Part shown: piece after piece, positions 45,097-53,378 of the stretch
How the letters are laid out: each line of letters begins with the position of its first letter
Position numbering within the stretch: position 1 is the stretch's first letter
Assembly (NCBI GenBank): GCA_002348385.1
Contig: DEBD01000013.1
Location: forward strand, 350,817-414,816
Reading direction: 5' to 3'
DNA length: 64,000 nucleotides
Origin: Gammaproteobacteria bacterium UBA2965
GTDB taxonomy: Bacteria; Pseudomonadota; Gammaproteobacteria; Pseudomonadales; Azotimanducaceae
Notes under the pieces: model-generated
Told to the model about the DNA's origin: nothing
Seen by the model: only the letters and a program-made list of their open reading frames with translations
The model's database searches: none
Made by a program: the position numbers and the translations under genes

Positions 45097-45265
45097 ATCT
45101 CTCCCCTTTGCGGGCAAAAGTGTAGTATGGTTCAAACTTACCGATGAGAAGTTACTCCCTCTGATTGATCTTGGCAATGAACGCCAGCGGTCTCAGACGG
45201 GATGGGGCATTGGGCCCACTCACCCGTTAGCGCGGCCGGGTTGAATCAAGCTGTTGGAGCGTGCC

Positions 45266-45565
45266 ATGACCTTTGTAATCGGCAGTGCGTGTATCGACGT
45301 CAAGGACCAATCCTGTGTGGAAGTCTGCCCGGTAGACTGCATATACGTCGAAGACGACGATCGAGTCTGCTACATCGAGCCCGACGAGTGTATTGACTGC
45401 GCCGTGTGCGAGTCCGCCTGCCCGGTTGGCGCCATCTTTAAGGACGAAGACGTACCGGCCAGCGACGCGGAATTTACCGCCATCAACGCGCTGTGGTTTA
45501 AAGACAAGGATTCTGCGCGGGCCCAGGTAGAAGCGTTCGCTGAACGCGGCTCGTCCATCACGTAG
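45266..45565 (+). CDS. Seven-iron ferredoxin ([3Fe-4S]/[4Fe-4S], FdxA-like)
   Basis: 99 residues from the ATG at 45266; the in-frame TTG 12 bases earlier is unlikely because GGAG lies just before the ATG. CIDVKDQSCVEVCPVDCIY and CIDCAVCESACPVGAIF are the two cluster-binding regions, giving eight cysteines, of which one is the isolated first that defines a seven-iron type. It may donate electrons to a P450 of the array. It is followed after 11 bases by a TetR regulator. Confidence 0.93.
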   Translation: MTFVIGSACIDVKDQSCVEVCPVDCIYVEDDDRVCYIEPDECIDCAVCESACPVGAIFKDEDVPASDAEFTAINALWFKDKDSARAQVEAFAERGSSIT

Positions 45566-45576
45566 CGCAAAGTGCA

Positions 45577-46254
45577 ATGCACAGCACTCAGCGCCCACTG
45601 ACCACCAATCAACGCGCTCGGCGCTTTCGCATTCTTAAAGCCACCCAGAAACTGGTGACCGAGCACGGCTACAGCGGCACAATCATGCGCGATGTAGCTG
45701 CCTTGGCCGACGTCTCGGCCACTACCCTGTACAATCTCTACAACACCAAGGACGAGCTGCTGCTAGCCGCGCTCACCGAGAGCATCGTCGAAAGCGCTCA
45801 GCGTGCCCACCAGGATGCGGGCGGGCCCGGTTACCGCTACCTGCTGGCCCACGCGCAGCACGTAGCAGAATTCACCCGCACCCAGCCCAGCTTCGTGTCC
45901 GCCATATCAGAAGCCCTGTTTCGGGCATCTCCTGGTGATGCGTTGGTGGTCATGCTCATGGATCAGCTATGCGAAGATGCGCGCAAATCTCTAGACGCCA
46001 TGGCTGCAGCGGACGAACTCGCCGCCGGCGCCGATCTATCGGGAATGGCCACCCGACTCACCGGCGCCTTCTGGGCCACGTTTCTGCTGTGGAGCAAGGG
46101 GCTGATCCAGCTCGATGCCCTGGACGACACTTTGCGCGACAGCTATCTATCGGTGCTCATCCCCGCCAGTCAGGGGGATGCGCGCACCGCGTTGGAAGTG
46201 GCCTACGCCAGCCCTTCCTATACCCCGGCTACTGTCCGCCCGCCACATCGATAA
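45577..46254 (+). CDS. TetR-family transcriptional regulator
   Basis: 225 residues. The N-terminal HTH is typical: RRFRILKATQKLVTEHGYSGTIMRDVAALADVSATTLYNLYNTKDEL. The C-terminal ligand-binding domain is alpha-helical. It shares a transcript with the ferredoxin and diverges from the P450 array, so it probably controls one or both by binding in the 45097-45265 gap, with its ligand possibly the P450 substrate. I find no convincing operator there. Its 3' end overlaps the converging SDR by 26 bases. Confidence 0.92.
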   Translation: MHSTQRPLTTNQRARRFRILKATQKLVTEHGYSGTIMRDVAALADVSATTLYNLYNTKDELLLAALTESIVESAQRAHQDAGGPGYRYLLAHAQHVAEFTRTQPSFVSAISEALFRASPGDALVVMLMDQLCEDARKSLDAMAAADELAAGADLSGMATRLTGAFWATFLLWSKGLIQLDALDDTLRDSYLSVLIPASQGDARTALEVAYASPSYTPATVRPPHR

Positions 46255-46996
46255 ACTGCCCCGTGGTCCAACGCGCCGCCGGCGACGCGAAAAACACCGC
46301 TGCCGCCGCGCAATCCTCCGGGGTGCCGGTACGCCCCATGGGTACCTGGACGTCGAACGCCTGGTGCGCCTGATCTTCGTCCATCTGCATGGTTTCCCGG
46401 AACATCTCGGTAATGATGATGCCCGGGGCGATGCAGTTGACGGTGATCTTCTGGGGCGCCAGCTCTACCGACAACGTGCGCGTCATGCTGATCATCCCCA
46501 TGTTGGCCGCGGAGTACACCCCAAAACCCGGGGACGGGCTGTGCGCCGCAACAGAGATGATGTTGATGATGCTGCCGCCATCCGTCATGCGCTTTGCAGC
46601 CTGCTGAGCGCCCCAAAATTTGGTCTTCATGTTCAACGCTAGCTGCTCGTCGAACTTCTCCAGCTCAATGTCCGGGAGCCCGTGCATCTTGCGGTCCAGG
46701 TTGCCGCCAGCGTTGTTCACCATGATATCCAACCGGCCAAACTCAGCCACCACCTGATCCAGGACTTTCGGAATGGCGGTGAAATCCAGCACGTCCGCAG
46801 AGATACCGAGACCCCTTTGCCCGCGCTCTGCAATTTCCGCTGCCACCGTATCCACGTCTTCCTGGCGGCGCGCGATCACGGCCACATCGGCTCCACACTC
46901 GGCGAAAGCGAGCGCGATGCCGCGCCCGATACCACGCCCACCGCCGGTGACCACAGCGACTTGACCGTCCAACCGAAATTGCTCATGCATACCCAT
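46229..46996 (-). CDS. SDR-fold protein with catalytic Lys replaced by Asn
   Basis: 255 residues with AAAAGGGA before the ATG. TGGGRGIGRGIALAFAECG, VNNAGGNLD and NIISVAA (Ser) are normal, but the active-site motif reads YSAANMG: the Lys of YxxxK is Asn. Other features, including the C-terminal PMGRTGTPEDCAAAAVFFA and GGQ end, are standard. This change should weaken or abolish hydride transfer, so it may have a different role or be an acceptor-specific variant. It lies next to the P450 at 47031-48317. Confidence 0.88.
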   Translation of the reverse strand: MGMHEQFRLDGQVAVVTGGGRGIGRGIALAFAECGADVAVIARRQEDVDTVAAEIAERGQRGLGISADVLDFTAIPKVLDQVVAEFGRLDIMVNNAGGNLDRKMHGLPDIELEKFDEQLALNMKTKFWGAQQAAKRMTDGGSIINIISVAAHSPSPGFGVYSAANMGMISMTRTLSVELAPQKITVNCIAPGIIITEMFRETMQMDEDQAHQAFDVQVPMGRTGTPEDCAAAAVFFASPAARWTTGQFIDVAGGQ

Positions 46997-47030
46997 AAAT
47001 AATCCCTTTTACCTATTATTTTTCAGTATT

Positions 47031-48317
47031 TTACGAAGCTTTTATAAACTCTATATGAAGTTCTTTGAGCGCGCGCAGCGAGAAATTAGGCGCCTGGGTA
47101 AAGTCGTTCCTACCAGGCGCGAACCATATCTCGTCGATACTTTCCGCCAGCACCTTGAAGGCCCAGTACAACTCACGCCGCGCCAGGGGTGCACCCAAAC
47201 AGTGGTGGATTCCTGAGCCGAAGGCCAAGTGACGGCCAGGCTTTTCGCGTTCCAGATCCAACGCCCCGGGGCGCTCAAACTCTCGCTCGTCCCGATTGGC
47301 CGCAGCGTAGCGTACGTTGATCATGGCGCCCTTGGGGATGGTCACACCGTGCAGCTCGATGTCCTTTGCCGCCTGCCGAAACAGCCCCTGCACCGGGCAC
47401 TCCAGGCGCAGCACCTCCTCACAGAAGGTGCGCAGATATTTGTCTGGATCGGACTTCAGCTTGCTCCAGACGTCCGGATTCTCGATAAGCAGCTTGACCC
47501 CGTAAGCGATGGCGTTGGTGGACGTCTCCGAGCCCCCCACAAAGGTGTCTGCCATCATTTCCGCGTGTAGCTCGTTGTCGTTGAGCGGCCGTCCCCACTC
47601 CGGGATCTCGCGGTTCACCAGCTCCGAAATGAGCGAGTCGTCCGGCTGCTTGCGGAGCTTTTCGAAGATGGGCTGGAAGTAATTCTGTGCCTCGATCTCC
47701 ATCTCCACCGACCAAGCTTCCTCCTCCTCGGTCTGCATCATCCCCAGCCGCTGCACCCAGGCATCCGTCCACGCCTTGATACGCCAGATGTCCTCCTCCT
47801 TGGCACCCATCTGCTGGCCGATGATGATCAGCGGCATGGGTACGGCAAACTGCTTCATCCAGTCGCAATGGCCGTCGTCAATGAACGCATCCATAAGCTT
47901 ACGCGCCGTACCTTCAACCAGGGGCTCCATCTCGTTGATCCGGGCAGGCCGAAAAGCCTCGTTGAACATTGCACGCATTTCTTTGTGGTTGGGATCGTCG
48001 CGGCCTGCCAGGGTAGGCGCCGGTACCCAGCCGTTTTCTTCGTAGAGCTCGCGCATTCGCTGGGCGCGCCCGTCGTCCAGCCTGGAGCGCGCGTTGCTGT
48101 TGGACTGGTTGGTGTAGCTCTCCGTATCCAGCAAAACGCCGCGCAGATCTTCGAAGCGCGAAATGATGTAGAAGCCGGTCACCGGATCCTGCCAAACGGG
48201 CGCCTCGTCGCGCAGCTTCTGATAAGCGTGATAGGGGCAGTTCTGGAGCCCCGAATCCAGAAAATTAATGTCCTCGAGTGACTCGGGCAACACCGGTTCG
48301 TAAGGGGTTTTTTCCAT
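47031..48317 (-). CDS. Cytochrome P450
   Basis: 428 residues from the ATG preceded by GGGAAGGA. I-helix FVGGSETSTNAIAYG, ExxR in CEEVLRLECP, haem loop HLAFGSGIHHCLGAPLARRE with Cys are intact. It is separated from the SDR by 34 bases and shares its strand, so they may be co-transcribed. The N-terminal QNCPYHAYQKLRDEAPVWQD is the usual P450 start. Substrate unknown. Confidence 0.93.
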   Translation of the reverse strand: MEKTPYEPVLPESLEDINFLDSGLQNCPYHAYQKLRDEAPVWQDPVTGFYIISRFEDLRGVLLDTESYTNQSNSNARSRLDDGRAQRMRELYEENGWVPAPTLAGRDDPNHKEMRAMFNEAFRPARINEMEPLVEGTARKLMDAFIDDGHCDWMKQFAVPMPLIIIGQQMGAKEEDIWRIKAWTDAWVQRLGMMQTEEEEAWSVEMEIEAQNYFQPIFEKLRKQPDDSLISELVNREIPEWGRPLNDNELHAEMMADTFVGGSETSTNAIAYGVKLLIENPDVWSKLKSDPDKYLRTFCEEVLRLECPVQGLFRQAAKDIELHGVTIPKGAMINVRYAAANRDEREFERPGALDLEREKPGRHLAFGSGIHHCLGAPLARRELYWAFKVLAESIDEIWFAPGRNDFTQAPNFSLRALKELHIEFIKAS

Positions 48318-48486
48318 CGATCCTTCCCGCGTTCGCTGTTCGCCTAATCTAGCAAAAAGGTGAGGTGTTTGTAGCGAACACCAAAAATCAGGTGGACCTC
48401 GAGCGTTTGCAGCAACGACCGAAACCAGGTTGACCGAGACCGCCCTGAGCACCTAGCCTGTGCGCTGCTTATCTGCCGGACGTCGT

Positions 48487-49866
48487 GTGTCGCAAGATAA
48501 TTCTAAGCCGCTCAAGCGCTCAACGCTGATGCTGTTCGGCCTGCCCGAATATGCAGTATATCTAGGGTCCATCCCCGTGGGGCTGTATCTGCCTCTGGTG
48601 TATTCCAAGGATCTAGGTCTGGAGTTGGCCGACGTGGGCCTCATTCTGATGCTGGCGCGCATTTCAGACGTGGTCACCGACCCACTCATTGGTTTCCTAT
48701 CCGATCGGACCAAGACCCGCTTCGGGCGGCGCAAGCCGTGGCTGGCCGGCGGGGCCGGACTGATGATGGTGTCGGCCTATCAGCTGTTCAACCCGGTGCC
48801 CCCCATCGACAACTGGTACCTGCTGGGCTGGTCGGTGCTGCTGTGGCTCGGCTGGACCATGATCAACATTCCCTACTATGCCTGGGGCGCAGAACTCTCC
48901 GACGACTACAACGAGCGCACCCGAATCACCGGTTGGCGACAGGCATTCGGCTTTCTCGGCAATGTGAGTGTTCTGGCCGTGCCCGTGATCGCCGGCCAAA
49001 TCACTGGATACGGCAGCCTGCCGCGCGAGGGCCTCACCATCATCGGGTCCATGGCCCTAGTGGCGCTGCCCGCCCTAATCGCCATCACCCTATGGCGCGT
49101 GCCCGAACGCGAGGCGTACCCGCAACCGAAAACACCGCTGCTCAAGAACGCCCGCGTGATGCTGAAAAACGGCTCATTCATGCTGCTGTTCATCGGCTTC
49201 ATGCTCATGTCGCTGGGCACCGGTTGGGGCGGCGCCACGTTCATGCTGTATGCCACCTACGCCATCGAGGCGGAGGCTTACACCCAGGCGATCCTGCTCG
49301 GCTTTTACGGTGCCAACATCATCGCGCTGCCGTTCTGGGTGGCCGTGGCAGAACGCATCGGCAAGAAAACCACCTGGGTGGTGGGCGGCATCCTGTTCGT
49401 CATCGTCACCCCCTGCTTCCTGCTGCTCGGCCCCGGGGATCTGTGGGGCTTCTTCATCGTGCTCGCGTTCTACGGCATTGCCGGCGGCAATTTCGGGGCG
49501 TTGTCCATGTCTATGAAGGCTGATGTCATCGAAGTGGCCGCACGTCGTTCCGGTGAGAATATCGCTGGCGCCTACATCGCCGTGTGGTCCCTGGGGCAGA
49601 AGATGGTGGCCGCACTGGCGCTAGGCCTGGCGCTGCCTTTTCTGCAGTACCTGGGATTCGACCCGAACGTACAGAGCGACGCGGAGCAGCAGCGCATCCT
49701 CTCCCTGGTGTACGTGTTGCCTCCGTGGTTGTTCTATGCGGTGGCCGTGTACTTCATCTGGCGCTATCCGATCACGGCCTCTCGCCTAGCCCGTATTCGG
49801 GCGGCTTTCGACCGTCGCGATGCCCGACGCGCCAGCACCACGCGCCAAGTGGCGGCCAGTAGCTGA
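48487..49866 (+). CDS. GPH-family MFS transporter, copy 1
   Basis: 459 residues from the GTG at 48487; an upstream GTG at 48460 would add nine residues. Twelve predicted helices. The ISDVVTDPLIGFLSDRTKTRFGRRKPW segment and the middle-loop pattern are typical of glycoside-pentoside-hexuronide/MFS symporters, which move sugars or other small solutes with Na+ or H+. Together with 50984-52438 it brackets a dioxygenase gene and a small membrane peptide. Substrate unknown. Confidence 0.88.
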   Translation: MSQDNSKPLKRSTLMLFGLPEYAVYLGSIPVGLYLPLVYSKDLGLELADVGLILMLARISDVVTDPLIGFLSDRTKTRFGRRKPWLAGGAGLMMVSAYQLFNPVPPIDNWYLLGWSVLLWLGWTMINIPYYAWGAELSDDYNERTRITGWRQAFGFLGNVSVLAVPVIAGQITGYGSLPREGLTIIGSMALVALPALIAITLWRVPEREAYPQPKTPLLKNARVMLKNGSFMLLFIGFMLMSLGTGWGGATFMLYATYAIEAEAYTQAILLGFYGANIIALPFWVAVAERIGKKTTWVVGGILFVIVTPCFLLLGPGDLWGFFIVLAFYGIAGGNFGALSMSMKADVIEVAARRSGENIAGAYIAVWSLGQKMVAALALGLALPFLQYLGFDPNVQSDAEQQRILSLVYVLPPWLFYAVAVYFIWRYPITASRLARIRAAFDRRDARRASTTRQVAASS

Positions 49867-49944
49867 GCACCCTAGGTAGATCCCTTAACTCAGCCAGATA
49901 CGTCCTGCGAATATAAAGGTACCGTCCTTTGCAGGAGATTAGAC

Positions 49945-50049
49945 ATGGCCGAGACCATCAGGCTCCCGTTTTGGACGCCGGATTTCGTTTCCGCAACCTG
50001 CATTACGGTGACCTTAGTGACCATTGCAGCAGCCTTCGTTAAAGCCTGA
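49945..50049 (+). CDS. 34-residue single-helix membrane peptide
   Basis: An ATG at 49945 is preceded by GCAGGAGATTAGAC, a strong ribosome site with proper spacing, and the frame ends at TGA at 50047-50049. The peptide starts MAETIRLPFWTPDF and continues as a hydrophobic helix (VSATCITVTLVTIAAAFVKA) with a C-terminal Lys. It lies between a GPH transporter and a PhyH-type dioxygenase. No family is recognised. The ribosome site and helix make it likely to be real. Confidence 0.6.
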   Translation: MAETIRLPFWTPDFVSATCITVTLVTIAAAFVKA

Positions 50050-50131
50050 TCGGCTCGCCCCTCTATGCGCTACGCGCGTCTGCGTGATGATATAGTTGCC
50101 CGCAATCAAGCGTGGTGACTATGCGACAGCG

Positions 50132-50893
50132 ATGCAGCGCCTGACTTCCAAACAGGTAGCCGACTACAACGAGTTTGGTTACTTGATCGTTCCCGATCTG
50201 ATTTCCACGGAAGCGCTTGCAGGTTACGAGGCCCGGTTCGTCGATATCGCTCTCGGGAAAGTCCTGTGCGAGCCCCCCATGAACGTGATGCGCGACGTCA
50301 TGGTGGTCAAGGGCGCCGTGGAACCCGAAACCCCCCTGCACGCCGTCAACAAGCTGACGAACTTTGAGGACGACCCCGTCATGTTCGGGTACACCAACGA
50401 ACCAGGCCTGCTGGCGGTGATCCACAACCTCATCGGCCAGGACGTGTACAGCATCTCTACCAACCTCTTCAACAAGCCCCCCGGGGTGGATGGCCGCCAC
50501 CCACTGCATCAGGACCTGCGCTACTTTCGTATCCGGCCCGCCGACAAGATCGTAGCGGCCTGGACGGCCCTCGGGCCAACCACCCGGGAGTCGGGATGCC
50601 TCACGGCGATACCCGGCAGCCACAAAGGCCAACTGTTGGAGCACAGTGATCCGGATTGGGAGTTTGTCAACGCCGGCTTTTATGGCATTGACGCACCTGA
50701 GGACGCACAGCGCGTGTACATCGAGTTGCAGCCAGGCGAAACGGTCTTTTTCCATCCGCTACTCATCCACGGCTCAGGGCGCAATCGTAGCGACCATTTT
50801 CGCCGCGCCCTGTCGTCCCACTACGCATCGGCCGACTGCCACCAGTCAGAGCGTGACTGGCGCGCAGGCAAGCAGGCCCGGCACATCAGCTAG
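50132..50893 (+). CDS. Phytanoyl-CoA dioxygenase (PhyH)-family protein
   Basis: 253 residues from the ATG at 50132; a TTG upstream is possible. Iron ligands are in HPLHQDLRYF (HxD) and FFHPLLIHGSGRNRSDHFRR, the latter giving a distal His and the Arg that binds 2-oxoglutarate. PhyH proteins hydroxylate alpha-carbons of branched acyl-CoAs or other small molecules, releasing CO2 and succinate. It follows the 34-residue peptide and is followed by the second transporter, so an uptake-then-oxidise function is plausible. Confidence 0.86.
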   Translation: MQRLTSKQVADYNEFGYLIVPDLISTEALAGYEARFVDIALGKVLCEPPMNVMRDVMVVKGAVEPETPLHAVNKLTNFEDDPVMFGYTNEPGLLAVIHNLIGQDVYSISTNLFNKPPGVDGRHPLHQDLRYFRIRPADKIVAAWTALGPTTRESGCLTAIPGSHKGQLLEHSDPDWEFVNAGFYGIDAPEDAQRVYIELQPGETVFFHPLLIHGSGRNRSDHFRRALSSHYASADCHQSERDWRAGKQARHIS

Positions 50894-50947
50894 ATCAGCA
50901 CAGCACAGCGCGCCCCAACCAGCACCTGCCTGGGTGCTCTGGGCATC

Positions 50948-50956
50948 TGCTATCCT
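50948..50956 (+). promoter_or_regulatory. Possible extended -10 element upstream of the GPH transporter
   Basis: TGCTATCCT lies 27 bases upstream of the GTG start of the second GPH transporter, at a distance suited to an extended -10 promoter. A matching -35 is not apparent. The same nine-base string recurs upstream of the isochorismatase-fold gene. Confidence 0.3.
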
Positions 50957-50983
50957 CAAGCGCTGGTTTGACCTGGACGCAGC

Positions 50984-52438
50984 GTGAGTAAAGACCTTTC
51001 CGACCACGGCGACGCTGCCGGGCAATCACGACACCGTATGGGCCATCTGGGCCTGGGCCGCAGCGTGATGTTCGTTCTTGGCGGCCCCGGCTGGCAGATG
51101 CTGGCCACCATCGTGGTCTCCATCGGCATCTACTTCTATCTACCTCCGGAGGGCGCGGGTCTGCAAGTGCAGGTGTCCGAGGAGATCTTCTTCGGCGTGC
51201 TCACCGCCTACGGGCTGGCCCGCTTGATAGGTGGCGTGATCGACTCTTTGGCCGATCCACTGGTGGGACACTTGTCGGATCGCTCGCGCTCCCGATTCGG
51301 CCGGCGACGTTACTTCCTCATCCTCGGTATCGTGCCCATGGTGGTGGTCCCCGCCCTGCTGTTCTTTCCGCCAGGGGAACCCGGAAGTCACGGCATATTC
51401 ATCTACCTGACCGTGTTGCTAAGCGTGTACTACATCTTCTTTACGGTGTACGTGGCGCCCTACAACGCGCTGATTCCGGAAATCGCGCGCACGGAGATGG
51501 AGCGGGTAGAACTCATGCGGCTGCGGGCCATGATCGGCGGGCCCATTTCCATGACCTACGGCATTCTTTGGTTGGTGGGCATCGACTTCTTCAAAGACGC
51601 CGGTTTGGACGCGACCACGGCGGTTCAAGTGGTAGTGGTGATCTCCTGCGCAATCTCATTCATATTCTGCATGCTGCCCATACTAGCTGTGGACGAGTCG
51701 GAGATGGCCTTCGAACCCAGCGCGCTGGATATGAAGAACGCCATGGCCACGACGCTGAAGAACCGCCCGTTTCTCGCCTATCTGTTTGCGCAGATGATGT
51801 TCATTCTGGGCGTAACCATGAGCGGGCCAGCGATCCCCTACTTCGCCCGGGTCATTCTTGGCCGCGACGAGGGGTTTGCCGCCATCCTGTCCGTGACCAT
51901 GCTGCCCGGCATCCTGATCGGGTTTGCCATCATTCACAAGATTGTCAACGTCATCGGGACGAAAAATACGCTAGTGGCGTCGGTGCTCATTCTGGGTATC
52001 GCTCACATTCCCTACGGGCTGCTCACACCCAGTGTGCCAGGGGCCGAACACGACTTGTTCAACGTAGTGGTGGTGATCATCCTGTCGAGCCTGAAGGGCC
52101 TGGCAATCGCCGGCATGATGATCCTTCCTACCGTGATCCTCGGGCAGCTCATCGATCTGGACCAGGCACACACGGGTGCCGGCCGAGCTGCCATGTTCTA
52201 CGGCGTGCAGGGCTTGATGACCAAATGGGTTTACGCGGCGTCAGCCGCGCTCATGGCCTTTCTGCTCTCCGGCTACGGCCGCAGCGCGGCGGAGCCGCTC
52301 GGCGTGCTGCTGATCGGTCCGGTGGCCGGTGGGCTGTGCCTGATCTCGGCCGGCCTGTACGCCCTCTATCCGGAAAGGCGTGTGCAGGCCCAAGCCGCCG
52401 AAGTGCTGGGCGTCACCCAGACCAAGTGGACTGCTTGA
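50984..52438 (+). CDS. GPH-family MFS transporter, copy 2
   Basis: 484 residues from a GTG start. Twelve predicted helices, with the loop GGVIDSLADPLVGHLSDRSRSRFGRRRYF matching the GPH/MFS family motif. It differs from copy 1 and probably has another substrate. It sits 90 bases after the PhyH gene. It converges on the crotonase gene, 21 bases away. Confidence 0.88.
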   Translation: MSKDLSDHGDAAGQSRHRMGHLGLGRSVMFVLGGPGWQMLATIVVSIGIYFYLPPEGAGLQVQVSEEIFFGVLTAYGLARLIGGVIDSLADPLVGHLSDRSRSRFGRRRYFLILGIVPMVVVPALLFFPPGEPGSHGIFIYLTVLLSVYYIFFTVYVAPYNALIPEIARTEMERVELMRLRAMIGGPISMTYGILWLVGIDFFKDAGLDATTAVQVVVVISCAISFIFCMLPILAVDESEMAFEPSALDMKNAMATTLKNRPFLAYLFAQMMFILGVTMSGPAIPYFARVILGRDEGFAAILSVTMLPGILIGFAIIHKIVNVIGTKNTLVASVLILGIAHIPYGLLTPSVPGAEHDLFNVVVVIILSSLKGLAIAGMMILPTVILGQLIDLDQAHTGAGRAAMFYGVQGLMTKWVYAASAALMAFLLSGYGRSAAEPLGVLLIGPVAGGLCLISAGLYALYPERRVQAQAAEVLGVTQTKWTA

Positions 52439-52459
52439 CGCCGCAGCTTCGCGCCGGCG

Positions 52460-53278
52460 CTAACGCACCTCGAACTTCTTTTTCTTCACCCCCATCACGG
52501 CGTCGCGATCTACCTGCGCGGTGCCCACGGGATTGCCGATTATGGTGTACGACATACCCATGCCCAACGCCGCCGTGCGGGGCAGATCCAAAGACTCCCA
52601 CACCGCACGCACCGTGCCCTGGGTGGCAGCGGGCGGTTTTGCGGCGACCTTGGCGGCCAGCTCATGCGCCCGTGCCCACAGCGCGTCACGCTCCGTCACT
52701 TCTGATACCAACCCCATACGCAGGGCCGCATGGGAGCTGATACGTTCGTCGTTGCCGAGCAGCGCCATGCGCATGACGTCACCCAACGGCATGCGGTAGG
52801 TTGCACCGATGGGTTCGAGTGCTGCAGTCATTCCGTAGGTCACGTGAGGATCGAAAAAGGTAGCCTCCTCTGAGCAGATAATGATGTCTGACTCATTGAT
52901 CCAGTAGAACGCACCACCGGCGCACATGCCGTGCACGGCGGTGATAACGGGCTTCCACATCTTGTTGGCACGCGGGCCGAGATACTCCCCAGGGTCTACC
53001 TTGAACCAGTCGTTGGTTTGATTCGGCCCAGACACCGGCCGCGCACCGGGCGCATCACGGCCACCCCGCACGTCTACTCCCGTGCAGAACGCTTTGCAGT
53101 CCATGGAGGCGCGCAAAACGTAGGCGTGTATGTGCTCGTCAACGATGGCTTTCTGCCAGACGTACTCGAACTCCTCACACATCCGGCCAGAGAACGCATT
53201 CAGCGACTGAGGTCGATTGATGGTAATGGTTGCAACGTGGTCGTCGCTCTCTTCATATAGAATCGTTTCGAATTCCAT
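52460..53278 (-). CDS. Crotonase-fold (enoyl-CoA hydratase/isomerase) protein
   Basis: 272 residues with AGGAG before the ATG. RPQSLNAFSGRMCEEFEYVW is the standard start and MCAGGAFYWINESDI matches the central region. The two Glu residues of hydratases (in GGG.EL and PE.xLG) are not evident: the places read GGAFYW and FFDPHVTYG. So it may not hydrate enoyl-CoAs but perform an isomerase, hydrolase or ring-opening reaction. It lies on the minus strand with the acyl-CoA dehydrogenases. Confidence 0.86.
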   Translation of the reverse strand: MEFETILYEESDDHVATITINRPQSLNAFSGRMCEEFEYVWQKAIVDEHIHAYVLRASMDCKAFCTGVDVRGGRDAPGARPVSGPNQTNDWFKVDPGEYLGPRANKMWKPVITAVHGMCAGGAFYWINESDIIICSEEATFFDPHVTYGMTAALEPIGATYRMPLGDVMRMALLGNDERISSHAALRMGLVSEVTERDALWARAHELAAKVAAKPPAATQGTVRAVWESLDLPRTAALGMGMSYTIIGNPVGTAQVDRDAVMGVKKKKFEVR

Positions 53279-53378
53279 GCTTTATACTCCTGTCTTCTTT
53301 GTTGCGAGCCTATATAGCCGCTGCTTTGCCTGCTGTTAGGTTTGGCCTGTTTCCGATGCGCCTATTCGAATTCTCTGG

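Noticed and set aside
45135..45153. AACTT-N9-AAGTT as a TetR operator
   Set aside because: Five-base arms with a long spacer in a 169-base gap are expected by chance; mentioned only as a lead.
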